DNA of 64,000 nucleotides from Lactobacillus huangpiensis (GTDB lineage Bacteria > Bacillota > Bacilli > Lactobacillales > Lactobacillaceae). Shown here in pieces: positions 47,413 through 56,294 of this stretch (positions are counted from its first letter, which is position 1; every line of letters begins with the position of its first letter). The translations under genes and the position numbers were made by a program. Below the pieces are notes generated by a model, which ran no database searches, was not told the origin of the DNA, and saw nothing but the letters and a program-made list of their open reading frames with translations. The stretch covers positions 25,415 through 89,414 of the forward strand of contig NZ_BPPA01000013.1 in assembly GCF_019972815.1 (NCBI RefSeq). Direction: 5' to 3'.

Positions 47413-49692
47413 ATGATTGAATGGCATGAGCGCAAAAATGAAGAACTAGCCCCTGAATTAATTGAGGAATATCAGCTTAGTCCGATTACGGCTAAGCTGC
47501 TTTCTTTGCGTGGAATAAATACTGCAGAGAAAATTAACTTTTGGTTTAATGCAACTGAAGATGACTTGGCAGATCCTTACTTAATGCACGATATGAAAAA
47601 AGCTGTTGACAGGATAAACCGGGCAATTGATGCAGGAGAAAAAATAACTATTTATGGTGACTATGATGCAGATGGCATAACTGCTACAAGTATCATGATG
47701 GAAACACTTGGCATATTGGGCGCAGACGTTAATTTTTTCATACCTGATCGTTTTCGTGATGGTTATGGTCCAAATCTAGAAGAGTATAAGCGAATAGTAG
47801 TAGAAGGTACTAATTTAATTATAACTGTTGATAATGGCATTACAGGGGTTAAAGAAGTAGCCTACGCCAAGAGCAAGGGTGTAGATACAATAATTACCGA
47901 TCATCATAAATTTCAAGATAAAATTCCTGAAAGCTATGCTTTGGTTCATTGTAACTACCCTGGCCAAGAATATCCTTTTGATGATTATTGTGGTGCTGGA
48001 GTAGCCTATACTATTTGCCGAGCTTTAATGCAGGATTCAATGCCAGAATTATTGGAACTGGCAATGATTGGAACAATTGGAGATATGGTCAAAGTTTCCG
48101 GAGAAGGTCATATTATCATTAAACGCGGTTTAAAAATGCTTAACGAAACTCAACGACCAGGCTTAAGGGCTCTTATAAAAAATGCTGGGTTACAAATGGG
48201 GCATATTGATGAAACAGATGTTGGCTTTAATATTGCACCAAGATTGAATGCTGTTGGCAGACTTGATAATGCTAGTTTAGCCGTTGACTTACTATTATGT
48301 GAAAATGACGAAGAAGCTAAAAAAATAGCAGATAAGATTGAAGGTCTAAACGATAAACGTAAAAATTTAACAGCTGAAGTTTATCAATCTTGTGTTAATC
48401 AGATTAAAAATAATGGTTGGCAAAGAGATAAAACCTTAGTTTTATATAATCCCAAGTTCAATGAAGGGGTTTTGGGATTAGTTGCAAATAAACTGGTTGA
48501 AAAAACTCATAAACCAACTATAGTGCTGACAAAGAATGAAGAGGGAATTATCAAAGGTTCGGGAAGATCTGTAGATGGTTTTAATCTTTTTAATGCCTTA
48601 GAGCCTTTGAAGGATAAACTTTTTCTTAAATTCGGTGGGCACGATTTTGCGTGTGGCTTGTCTATGACTGAAAGCAAAATTTCCTCGTTACGCAAATCAT
48701 TTGAGGATAGTTTTACTGGTGTTTTTAATCAAAATATACGATATTATGATTGTGAACTACCTTTTTCTCATCTGGATTTGAAAATTATGACTGAAATCAA
48801 AAAGGTGGGTCCTTTCGGAACAGATAATGTCAAACCCCTTTTTAGAATTACTCATCCGAAAATTAACAGCTGTTTTTACATGGGTAAAGATAAAAGTCAT
48901 ATCAAATTAAGCATTAGTAAAGACAATAATAAAGTTGATGTTATAGGATTTAACAAGAAATTCCTTACAAAAATTCTTTTACCATATATAGATCAGTTAT
49001 TCATAGAGCTACAAGAAAATTGCTTTCGTAATCAGATAAAATTACAAGGCATTATAAAGGGAATCATTTTTGCAGCACCAAAATTAGCAGTTCCAGAACC
49101 AGTTGTTGATTTGCGCAATGAAAAGTATGTGATGGGTTTTGCTGACAGATATTTATTATTTGATAAAAGAAATAAAAATGCTGCTTCCAGTCTGTTTGAT
49201 ATCGACCCTGCAAAAATTACATTGGTAAATGATTATGATAGTGAAGGTGAAGTGGCCGTCTTTCTTGATGTTCCTTGCAATCAAAAAGAGCTAGATTTTG
49301 CGTTGAACAATAATTATGAGCAGCTATACTTACACTTTCTTATGGATCAATTACCCGTACAACATTTACCGTTAAAATCTGATTTTGAAATCTTGTTGAA
49401 ATATGTATATTCTCACCCTGGTCTAACACTGCAAGATTACCGAAAGGTCGGTAAATTTATAAAATTAAATTACGACAATGTTCTCTTTATTTTACGTGTA
49501 TTCTTTGAATTGAATTTTATTCAATTAGAAGATAATAAAATATTTGGTGTCAATAATCCTGTTAAAAATAAACTGACAAATTCGAAATATTATCAGGCTA
49601 CAAAGTCACAAATTGCTTTTATAAATGAATTGCGACAAATGCCTAGTCAAAAATTACTAATGTACGTGAATGAGCAATTAAAGCAACATTAA
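47413..49692 (+). CDS. recJ: Single-stranded-DNA-specific exonuclease RecJ
   Basis: 5'-3' exonuclease in recombination and mismatch repair. The 759 aa have the DHH domain with TIYGDYDADGITATSIMMET, ITVDNGI and TIITDHHKF, and the DHHA1 part with LFLKFGGHDFACGLSMTES. It starts 30 bases after lepA without a promoter of its own and has a long, less conserved C-terminal region. Ribosome binding site is weak (AAAAAGG). Confidence 0.95.
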   Translation: MIEWHERKNEELAPELIEEYQLSPITAKLLSLRGINTAEKINFWFNATEDDLADPYLMHDMKKAVDRINRAIDAGEKITIYGDYDADGITATSIMMETLGILGADVNFFIPDRFRDGYGPNLEEYKRIVVEGTNLIITVDNGITGVKEVAYAKSKGVDTIITDHHKFQDKIPESYALVHCNYPGQEYPFDDYCGAGVAYTICRALMQDSMPELLELAMIGTIGDMVKVSGEGHIIIKRGLKMLNETQRPGLRALIKNAGLQMGHIDETDVGFNIAPRLNAVGRLDNASLAVDLLLCENDEEAKKIADKIEGLNDKRKNLTAEVYQSCVNQIKNNGWQRDKTLVLYNPKFNEGVLGLVANKLVEKTHKPTIVLTKNEEGIIKGSGRSVDGFNLFNALEPLKDKLFLKFGGHDFACGLSMTESKISSLRKSFEDSFTGVFNQNIRYYDCELPFSHLDLKIMTEIKKVGPFGTDNVKPLFRITHPKINSCFYMGKDKSHIKLSISKDNNKVDVIGFNKKFLTKILLPYIDQLFIELQENCFRNQIKLQGIIKGIIFAAPKLAVPEPVVDLRNEKYVMGFADRYLLFDKRNKNAASSLFDIDPAKITLVNDYDSEGEVAVFLDVPCNQKELDFALNNNYEQLYLHFLMDQLPVQHLPLKSDFEILLKYVYSHPGLTLQDYRKVGKFIKLNYDNVLFILRVFFELNFIQLEDNKIFGVNNPVKNKLTNSKYYQATKSQIAFINELRQMPSQKLLMYVNEQLKQH

Positions 49693-49792
49693 TTTTTCTC
49701 GCTTTTAATGCTTTTAAGCACAAAATTTGTTAGAATATAAAGGTTAAATAAGCTTTAGAAAAAAAGTTAAGTTTTTGGAGGTTTTTCTTCTT

Positions 49793-50320
49793 ATGGCAAA
49801 CGATTTTGAGAAACATATTGCAAGTGTAAAGGATTTTCCGAACAAAGGAATAATCTTTCGGGATATCACTCCTGTCCTACAAGATGGCAAATTGTTTCAG
49901 GCAGCTACACACAAGTTAGCTGAATACGTTAAAAGTAAAAATGCCGATATAATTGTTGGTCCCGAAGCGCGTGGTTTTATTGTTGGTTGTCCTGTGGCAA
50001 CAGAATTAGGTATTGGTTTTGTGCCAGCTAGAAAGCCACATAAATTGCCAAGGGAGGTCGAACGTGCTTCTTATGACCTGGAATATGGTTCAAATAGTTT
50101 GGAAATTCATAAAGATGCTATTAAACTTGGTCAGCGTGTTGTAGTGTGTGATGATTTACTTGCTACAGCTGGAACTTTAAGAGCGTGTAAACAATTAATT
50201 GAAAACCTTGGTGGAGAGTTGGTTGGTTCTTGTTTTTATATTGAACTACCTGATTTAAAAGGAAAAGAGAAATTACCAGGACTTGACGTATTTTCTTTAG
50301 TTAAATACCATGGTGCTTAA
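49793..50320 (+). CDS. apt: Adenine phosphoribosyltransferase
   Basis: Salvages adenine to AMP with PRPP. The 175 aa have [40 protein letters not shown] and the PRPP-binding block [14 protein letters not shown], where the usual ATGGT motif reads ATAGT. The ATG at 49793 has GGAGGT 11 bases upstream and gives the standard length. Closed by a long-loop terminator. Confidence 0.95.
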   Translation: MANDFEKHIASVKDFPNKGIIFRDITPVLQDGKLFQAATHKLAEYVKSKNADIIVGPEARGFIVGCPVATELGIGFVPARKPHKLPREVERASYDLEYGSNSLEIHKDAIKLGQRVVVCDDLLATAGTLRACKQLIENLGGELVGSCFYIELPDLKGKEKLPGLDVFSLVKYHGA

Positions 50321-50378
50321 TATTTATTAATCTTGTTTTTTTAAGCATGAAATTTTAAAAAAATAATAAATGTGCATG

Positions 50379-50430
50379 AAATGCTCTTTAATAGTTAGAT
50401 TTTTGTAATCTTCTGCTAAGAGCATTTTTT
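50379..50430 (+). terminator. apt terminator
   Basis: AAATGCTCTT (50379-50388) pairs with AAGAGCATTT (50418-50427) around a large loop that holds a small inner pairing; TTT follows. Confidence 0.7.
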
Positions 50431-50542
50431 CATGATTAAATATTACTTCAAATTATAAAAATAGCAAATGATGCAGATTATTTTAATAATATAAAGCGCT
50501 TTCTGAAATATGAAAAAAACTTTGAATTTTGAGTTGAAATTT

Positions 50543-50571
50543 TTTACAAGATCAGGTCAGATATATATAAT
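50543..50571 (+). promoter_or_regulatory. GNAT gene promoter
   Basis: TTTACA (50543-50548), 17-base spacer, TATAAT (50566-50571): a strong SigA-type promoter. Confidence 0.8.
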
Positions 50572-50606
50572 AGTACGGTATTTCAAAAAAAGGAGAATAG
50601 AGTAAT

Positions 50607-51125
50607 TTGCAATTAAGAAAAGCAACAATGACCGATTTTGACCAAATTATCACTATTTTAAAAGATGGAGCTAATCAATTAGCTGAACATGGAGTCAATC
50701 AATGGCAAGGAGATTATCCCTCAAAAGGTCAAATTAAGGAAGACATTGAAAATGGTTGGGCCTTTTTAGCAGTTTCTGAGGATAAAGAAACTGTTGGTGC
50801 AATTGCTATAGTAGATGGACCTGACCATGTTTACGATCACTTGGACGGTAAATGGCTGAGCAATACAGATCGATATGTTGTTATTCATCGTGTAGCAATT
50901 CACTCTCAACATTCTGGTAAGGGTTATGCTACTAAACTTTTACAGGCTGTAATTAATGATATAAAAACTAACCGTGACGAAGTTGATTCAATCAGAATCG
51001 ATACTCACGAAGATAATAAAGCAATGCAACACTTAATTGCAAAAATGGGTTTCACAAAAGTTGGTCTTTTACATGGCGTTTATCGTGCTAATGAAATTTC
51101 GTATGTGTATGAATTAAAAAAGTAA
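50607..51125 (+). CDS. GNAT family N-acetyltransferase
   Basis: 172 aa acetyltransferase with the GNAT acetyl-CoA motif VVIHRVAIHSQHSGKGYATK (loop QHSGKGYA) and the C-terminal block IRIDTHEDNKAMQHLIAKMG followed by FTKVG. TTG start at 50607 with AAAAGGAG upstream. It has a strong own promoter and stands alone. The substrate, which may be a small amine, amino acid or protein terminus, cannot be told. Confidence 0.85.
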   Translation: MQLRKATMTDFDQIITILKDGANQLAEHGVNQWQGDYPSKGQIKEDIENGWAFLAVSEDKETVGAIAIVDGPDHVYDHLDGKWLSNTDRYVVIHRVAIHSQHSGKGYATKLLQAVINDIKTNRDEVDSIRIDTHEDNKAMQHLIAKMGFTKVGLLHGVYRANEISYVYELKK

Positions 51126-51193
51126 AAAGGAATTATTAAATGTTATTTAAAGTAATAAAAAAATTGATTTAAAAGTAAAAAAAAAACACTAAA

Positions 51194-51222
51194 TTGTTTA
51201 CTTTAGTTATTTTATGTATTAA
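51194..51222 (+). promoter_or_regulatory. Promoter-like element of the gene-less RNA
   Basis: TTGTTT (51194-51199), 17-base spacer, TATTAA (51217-51222). No ORF with a credible ribosome site lies downstream on this strand. Confidence 0.45.
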
Positions 51223-51228
51223 TATAAA

Positions 51229-51505
51229 CATAACGAATGTAATTTAAAGCATTTGTTATAAACGTACAACCAGTGAAAGGGGGGATTCAAGGGTCAATTA
51301 GTGAAATGGTTATCTATCTTTGCTGTTGACTCGCCTCTTATTAAATAATTAACTTTCCTGATTAATTTAACTATTTTTTCCTATTCTAAATCATTATACC
51401 AAATAGCATATACAAAACCTTTTTACCGATGTGATGGAAAAGTCAGGAACTCATCGGTAAACCTTAAAAAACCTGATTACGGAAAATTTCCGCAATCAGG
51501 TTTTT
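51229..51505 (+). ncRNA. Candidate structured non-coding RNA without a following gene
   Basis: Downstream of the promoter-like element lie, in order: hairpin ATAACGAATG/CATTTGTTAT (51230-51259); a two-level helix in which AAGGGG (51277-51282) pairs with CCTCTT (51334-51339) and GGGTCAA (51291-51297) pairs with TTGACTC (51326-51332), with an 8-base internal loop and a 28-base apical loop; a 10-bp perfect stem TTTACCGATG/CATCGGTAAA (51422-51431 with 51452-51461); then a terminator. Nothing on the plus strand is encoded after it. I did not recognise it as a named riboswitch class. It may be a small RNA of about 280 bases, a relic leader, or chance. Confidence 0.45.
51466..51505. terminator. Bidirectional terminator next to the P-type ATPase
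   Basis: AAAAACCTGATT (51467-51478) pairs with AATCAGGTTTTT (51494-51505); inner CGG/CCG closes a short loop. A and T runs flank both sides, so it can end the candidate RNA and the minus-strand ATPase. Confidence 0.85.
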
Positions 51506-51522
51506 CTTTATTTAAATTTAAA

Positions 51523-53796
51523 TTAGCGATGTTTCATTATTGGTTGATAGAATAAATCAATAACAATTGCGGCTATCAAGGCAATGGCAAAAGTAAGTAA
51601 TAGGTTCGTCCAGTTTATTTTTGTCATTGCGATACCAAATAATGCCAGGATCACGGTCAGAATGACATCGCCTAGTTGTGTCAAACCAACTGCTTTAGAT
51701 GGGTAATCCTGCCAAAAGTATTTCTTTGTTCTGGTAATTAAAACTATGAACATAGCACTCAAAACGAGGTAAACATAAACCATCGTTGAAATAGTGCCAT
51801 GCCCCCAGCCGTGCGTGTTAAGATAGGCAATACCAGCAATACCAATAGCTGTCCAGCCGAAAGCTAGTGAAAAAGCAATTTTAGCTAATTTAGCCATATT
51901 CCAGTTTTCTGGTTTATAAGTGATGTGAGTTCTATCAGTACCAATCATCATTGTCACCATATTATTCATAATTGTGTAAATAACCATAGCGTTTAGCGCC
52001 ATTGGAATATAGTTAAAGAAAAGGTAGCCAAAAGTCAAAAGCATCGTTAATTGTGCAGTTCTGGCTAACTTTGTTAAGGACCAGGTAGTCATTCTTTGGT
52101 ATACTCTGTGTCCAGCATCAAGTATTTTTACTATTGAAGACAAACCGTCATTTAAAAGTACCATTTTACCAGATCGTTTGGCCACGTCGGCAGCGTTAGA
52201 CACTGCTATACCAACTTCAGCTTGCTTTAGAGCAGGAGAATCATTCACGCCATCACCTGTCATACCTACTATATAACCTTTTTTCTGGAAGAATTTAACC
52301 ATGCGCAATTTATCTTCTGGTAAAACGTCCGCAATACCAGCCAATTTGCTGGTATCTGTCTGGTCAGTAAAATCACGAATAGAAATTACCTCACCTTGCA
52401 AGTCAACCTGCTTAGCGACTGCAACAGCAGTTTTCTGGTTATCACCAGTCAGCATAATCGGCTTAACTCCCCGTTTTCTGAGTTCTCCGAGAGCCGCTTT
52501 AGAGTCAGATCTTACCACATCTTGCAAAATGAAAACACCGGCCAACTTGTCGTCAATTAATAAGGCTACTGAGCGTCCTGCACCAAAATCTATTTCTTTT
52601 GCCTTTTCGTTAGCATTTTTGTCAATTAGCGAAAGTTGTTTAAAAGAACCAAGTTTAATATTATGACCATCACAGTTTGCCATTGAATAACCAGTGCTTG
52701 AAGTGAAAGGCGTGAAATCTGAAGCTGATTTAATACTTAATCCTTGTTGTTTAACATATTCATCAATTGCAGTATCAATGAGTTTTTTGTTTCTTTGATC
52801 TGTAGCAGCTGATGCTAGTTTTAAAACATCATTATTATTCATTGAACTAAAATTGGTCCACTGACCAACTGCCGTTTTATTTTCCGTGATTGTTCCTGTT
52901 TTATCGAGCAAAATCAAATTAAGGTTTGCTGCATCTTGAATACCAGTCAAATCAGAAGTTAATACTCCTTCTTTGCTTAAACGGGTTGCTTCAAACGAGT
53001 TAGAAAGAGCAAATGTGGAAGGCATAGCAACTGGTATTGAAGCAATAAACATCATTGCTAAAAATGGCAGCATGTTAATCAGATTATTTAGGTCACCACC
53101 CTTAAAGAAAGAAGCAATGACAATTACTAAGGTCAGAATTCCATCAAGAATGCACAAATAGTAAATAATTTTAGTTAGCAGTTGTTGCAGGTGACCAGGA
53201 GCTGCAGAATTATTAATTAAGTTAATTGTCTTACCGGAACGAGAATCAGCACCGGTAGCAGTGACGACTGCTAAGCCATTGCCTTCTGTTACAGTAGTAC
53301 CGGCAAAGGCTGTATCTTGTGGATTTTTCCGCACTGTTCTTGCTTCGCCTGTAATTGAACTCTCATCAGTAGAAATTTGTCCCTCAATCAGCTTCACATC
53401 GGCAGCCAAAACATCACCAGCTTGCATACTGATTAAGTCACCAGGGACTAAGTATTTTGAGTCAATATTCTGCCACTCCCCATCTCTTTGAACAGAAATA
53501 GTAGGAGTTAATTTATGTGAAATATTATTCAGAACTCGCCTTGATTGCTTTTTCTTAGAAGCTCCATTCCATGCAGCAAAAAGTAGCATCAATAACACAA
53601 ATAATGATTGTATCCATTTTCCTAACACACACTCTAAAAGTAGGGCAGCTTCGAGAATCCATGCTGATAAATTCCATAACTTGGATAAAAATTCTTTAAA
53701 AAAGTTGAATTGAGGTTCAGGAACCTCGTTTAATCCATTTTCCTGCACTAGTTTATCTGCTTCGGCTTGACTTAAGCCAGTAATTTTTTCAGCCAT
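51523..53796 (-). CDS. P-type ATPase, proton-pump-like (P3A-type)
   Basis: 757 aa ion pump. Phosphorylated Asp298 in LLDKTGTIT, MLTGDN in the nucleotide domain, and GMTGDGVNDSPALKQAEVGI are all present. The TM4 motif IASIPVAMPS (251-260) lacks the CPC of metal pumps and resembles plasma-membrane H+-ATPases. The actuator loop, usually TGES, reads TGEA (149-152). The N-terminus is soluble and short, without heavy-metal domains. AAGGAAG precedes the ATG. It stands alone, so cation specificity is an inference from family. Confidence 0.85.
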   Translation of the reverse strand: MAEKITGLSQAEADKLVQENGLNEVPEPQFNFFKEFLSKLWNLSAWILEAALLLECVLGKWIQSLFVLLMLLFAAWNGASKKKQSRRVLNNISHKLTPTISVQRDGEWQNIDSKYLVPGDLISMQAGDVLAADVKLIEGQISTDESSITGEARTVRKNPQDTAFAGTTVTEGNGLAVVTATGADSRSGKTINLINNSAAPGHLQQLLTKIIYYLCILDGILTLVIVIASFFKGGDLNNLINMLPFLAMMFIASIPVAMPSTFALSNSFEATRLSKEGVLTSDLTGIQDAANLNLILLDKTGTITENKTAVGQWTNFSSMNNNDVLKLASAATDQRNKKLIDTAIDEYVKQQGLSIKSASDFTPFTSSTGYSMANCDGHNIKLGSFKQLSLIDKNANEKAKEIDFGAGRSVALLIDDKLAGVFILQDVVRSDSKAALGELRKRGVKPIMLTGDNQKTAVAVAKQVDLQGEVISIRDFTDQTDTSKLAGIADVLPEDKLRMVKFFQKKGYIVGMTGDGVNDSPALKQAEVGIAVSNAADVAKRSGKMVLLNDGLSSIVKILDAGHRVYQRMTTWSLTKLARTAQLTMLLTFGYLFFNYIPMALNAMVIYTIMNNMVTMMIGTDRTHITYKPENWNMAKLAKIAFSLAFGWTAIGIAGIAYLNTHGWGHGTISTMVYVYLVLSAMFIVLITRTKKYFWQDYPSKAVGLTQLGDVILTVILALFGIAMTKINWTNLLLTFAIALIAAIVIDLFYQPIMKHR

Positions 53797-53933
53797 AATT
53801 TTACTTCCTTAGTTATAAATACTTAATTTAAATTAGCATAAAAATAAGACTTTTGCTAGCAAATTAGAAGTTATCATTTGCAAGTTTGTTTTAATTTTGT
53901 ATTTAAAATAATTATAGAAAAGTGTAAAATAGG

Positions 53934-53954
53934 TATAGTAGTGTATTAGTACAC
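53934..53954 (+). promoter_or_regulatory. Promoter -10 and palindromic operator of the YxeA-like pair
   Basis: TATAGT (53934-53939) is followed one base later by GTGTATTAGTACAC (53941-53954), a palindrome GTGTA-TTAG-TACAC that lies at the expected transcription start. A repressor site is likely, regulator unknown. Confidence 0.45.
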
Positions 53955-54019
53955 CTAAATTTAAATATATTATTTTAAAAAATCGAATTTATTCGCTTTT
54001 AATCTAGGAGGTGGAATTT

Positions 54020-54349
54020 ATGTCAGTTAAAAAATTTATTGTGACTTCACTATTAACACTCACGGCTCTATTTTTCTTACCCTTCTTTGTTCACAATGAG
54101 ATTATAGATTATTTCAACGTTGCGATTCCTAAAACATATAGTTATGCGCAGGTACCAAAAAATACGCAAAAATATTTTAATGTTCAAGCTTATGATTCTA
54201 AAACCGGCAGAAAGCTCCCGTACAAAATAAAAAAAGTAGGAGGCTATGATCCAAGCAGGCAATATATTAAGATTGTCCATAAAGGCCAGTATGTGAAAGA
54301 AATTAAATATGTTTCCAAAAAGGAATTTCAAAAGAAAGTTCATTCCTAA
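54020..54349 (+). CDS. YxeA-family (DUF1093-like) secreted protein, copy 1
   Basis: 109 aa protein with an N-terminal hydrophobic helix (residues about 6-26) and a basic soluble part. The region YFNVQAYDSKTGRKLPYKIK, VGGYDPSRQYIKIVHKGQYV resembles the beta-rich YxeA/DUF1093 fold. The ATG at 54020 is used (AGGAGGTGG upstream). It is followed by a paralogue 22 bases on, so both are one transcript. The function is unknown; it may be tied to cell-envelope stress. Confidence 0.7.
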   Translation: MSVKKFIVTSLLTLTALFFLPFFVHNEIIDYFNVAIPKTYSYAQVPKNTQKYFNVQAYDSKTGRKLPYKIKKVGGYDPSRQYIKIVHKGQYVKEIKYVSKKEFQKKVHS

Positions 54350-54371
54350 AAGTTAGATAAAAGGAGATACC

Positions 54372-54707
54372 ATGTTCGAAAAATTTTTGGTTCCAGTTTA
54401 TGTCTTTTTTCTGATTATAACTAACCAAATTCCATTAGATCATAATTCTTGGATTGATAGAGTTGATCCTGCTATTCCAGAAGTAATTAGTTATGCGCAG
54501 GTGCCAAAAAATACGCAAAATTATCTAAACGTTCAGGCCTATAATCCTGATATTGGTAAGAAATTACCATATAAAATTGAAAGAGTAGGTGGTTTTGATC
54601 CAAGTAGACAATATATTAAGATCGACCACAAGGGACAGTACGTGAGAAAAATTGACTATATCTCCGAAAGTACTTACTTAAAAGCAATTAGTCAAAAAGA
54701 CGACTAG
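54372..54707 (+). CDS. YxeA-family (DUF1093-like) secreted protein, copy 2
   Basis: 111 aa paralogue of the preceding gene. Both share SYAQVPKNTQ, NVQAY and the block LPYKI.RVGGFDPSRQYIKI followed by HKGQYV, and even 31 of 32 identical bases around SYAQVPKNTQ, although the N-terminal helix differs (FLVPVYVFFLIIT). AAGGAGA precedes the ATG. A terminator after the stop closes the pair. Function unknown. Confidence 0.7.
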   Translation: MFEKFLVPVYVFFLIITNQIPLDHNSWIDRVDPAIPEVISYAQVPKNTQNYLNVQAYNPDIGKKLPYKIERVGGFDPSRQYIKIDHKGQYVRKIDYISESTYLKAISQKDD

Positions 54708-54724
54708 CCATAAAAATAGCACAA

Positions 54725-54752
54725 AAAAAGCCTGCATTATTGCAGGCTTTTT
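54725..54752. terminator. Bidirectional terminator between YxeA-like genes and eno
   Basis: AAAAAAGCCTGCA pairs with TGCAGGCTTTTT around TTAT, with A and T runs on both sides. Confidence 0.9.
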
Positions 54753-54763
54753 GAGTTTAAAAA

Positions 54764-56050
54764 CTAATCTTTGTCAACACTGTCTGGGAAAGTAGCTAGA
54801 CGCTCGCCTTCACCAAGATCTTCTTCAATTTCGAGCAAACGGTTGTATTTTTCAACACGTTCAGAACGAGCAGGTGCACCAGTCTTAAGCTGACCACCGT
54901 TAACTGCAACTGCGAAGTCAGCGATGAATGTGTCACCAGTTTCACCTGAACGGTGAGAAATCATGGTGTTGTACCCGTTCTTACGTGAAAGACGGATAGT
55001 TTCCAAAGTTTCAGTAACAGTACCAATTTGGTTTAACTTAATCAATGAAGCGTTACCGGCACCTTCCTTAATAGCTTTAGTCAAAAGCTTAGGGTTAGTA
55101 CAAATGAAGTCATCCAAAACAATTTGAATTCTGTCTTTGTGGCTTTGAGTAAATTTAATCATGCCATCAACATCATTTTCATCGTATGGGTCTTCAATTG
55201 AAATTAATTCTGGGAACTCGTCAAGTAACTTGTCGTAGTATTGAGCTAATTCTTCATCGTTAAATACTTTACCTTCGAAGTGGTACTTGCCGTCTTCTTT
55301 GTTGTAGAAGTATGAAGCAGCACAGTCACAAGCAATAGCAATGTCTTCACCTGGCTTGTATCCAGCCTTAACGATAGCGTCGTGTAAAGCTTGTAAAGCT
55401 TCTTCAGAGTTCTTCATGTTAGGTGCGAAACCACCTTCGTCACCGAGTCCGGTTTCATAACCCATATCTTCAAGGACTTTCTTTAAAGTATGGTAAGTAT
55501 TAACAATCTTTTCAAAACCATCACGGAAAGAAGTCTTCTTAACTGGAGTGATCATGAATTCTTGCACGTCGATACCATTGTCAGCGTGCTCACCACCGTT
55601 AATAACGTTATGGAAAGTTTGTGGCATTTCAAGGTCAGTTCCGCCAAGGTATCTGTATAAAGGTTGGTGACTGTCTTTTGCTGCAGCAGCTGCAGTAGCC
55701 ATTGATACGCCTAAAATAGCATTAGCACCAAGCTCAGCCTTGTTAGGGGTGCCATCTAATTCGATCATTACACGGTCAATGTTTGCTTGATCATGTGGAT
55801 CTAAACCCTTCAACGCTTTAGCAATTTTAGTATTTACGTTTTCAACGGCTTTGGAAACACCTTTACCGCCTACACGACTGCCACCATCACGTAATTCAAC
55901 TGCTTCATTTTCACCAGTTGAAGCACCTGATGGAACTTCAGCTTTACCAACAACACCGTTTGATAAGGTTACAAAAGCCTCAACAGTTGGATTACCACGT
56001 GAATCATAGATTTCCAGTGCATGAACATTTTCAATGACTGATTTTAACAT
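54764..56050 (-). CDS. eno: Enolase
   Basis: Converts 2-phosphoglycerate to phosphoenolpyruvate in glycolysis. The 428 aa have IYDSRGNPTVEAFVTLSNGV, SGASTGENEAVELRDGG, the metal ligands around IDVQEF and SIEDP, and LIKLNQIGTVTETLE with SHRSGETGDTFIAD near the end. AGGAGG precedes the ATG. Its promoter is strong (see below). Codon use looks highly biased, as expected for a glycolytic gene. Confidence 0.98.
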   Translation of the reverse strand: MLKSVIENVHALEIYDSRGNPTVEAFVTLSNGVVGKAEVPSGASTGENEAVELRDGGSRVGGKGVSKAVENVNTKIAKALKGLDPHDQANIDRVMIELDGTPNKAELGANAILGVSMATAAAAAKDSHQPLYRYLGGTDLEMPQTFHNVINGGEHADNGIDVQEFMITPVKKTSFRDGFEKIVNTYHTLKKVLEDMGYETGLGDEGGFAPNMKNSEEALQALHDAIVKAGYKPGEDIAIACDCAASYFYNKEDGKYHFEGKVFNDEELAQYYDKLLDEFPELISIEDPYDENDVDGMIKFTQSHKDRIQIVLDDFICTNPKLLTKAIKEGAGNASLIKLNQIGTVTETLETIRLSRKNGYNTMISHRSGETGDTFIADFAVAVNGGQLKTGAPARSERVEKYNRLLEIEEDLGEGERLATFPDSVDKD

Positions 56051-56107
56051 CTAAAAACCTCCTAAATAATAAATGCTGTACTAATTTTTATAAGTACATA
56101 CATTAGT

Positions 56108-56165
56108 GGAGCACACGCTCCATATCTACATCACAAATTTTAGCCTAAGTTTGTGATTATGTAAA
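56108..56165 (-). promoter_or_regulatory. eno promoter with leader hairpin
   Basis: On the minus strand TTTACA (56165-56160), 17-base spacer, TAAAAT (56142-56137). Just downstream a hairpin GGAGC-GTGT-GCTCC (56121-56108) stands in the mRNA leader, and CACAAA/TTTGTG repeats flank the -10 box. Confidence 0.7.
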
Positions 56166-56294
56166 CATTTGTAACCGATTTCTAATGTTAAAAAATATTA
56201 AAAAAAATTTTATCGCTTTTTTTTGGTATTTGATTTATTATTTAGCTATATATTTTTTTGAATATATAGTTTATTTATATAAGGATACACAAAT

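Noticed and set aside
50493..50508. cre site before the GNAT gene
   Set aside because: AAAGCGCTTT is palindromic, but the outer bases mismatch the cre consensus at several positions on both strands.
51270..51345. yybP-ykoY type manganese riboswitch
   Set aside because: The GGGG run and the TCGCCTC end look similar at first sight, but the conserved loop sequences do not match and no gene follows on that strand.
51270..51345. Fst-type toxin gene of a type I toxin-antitoxin system
   Set aside because: The only frames with a start (such as MKWLSIFAVDSPLIK) are too short and lack a membrane helix with a charged tail.
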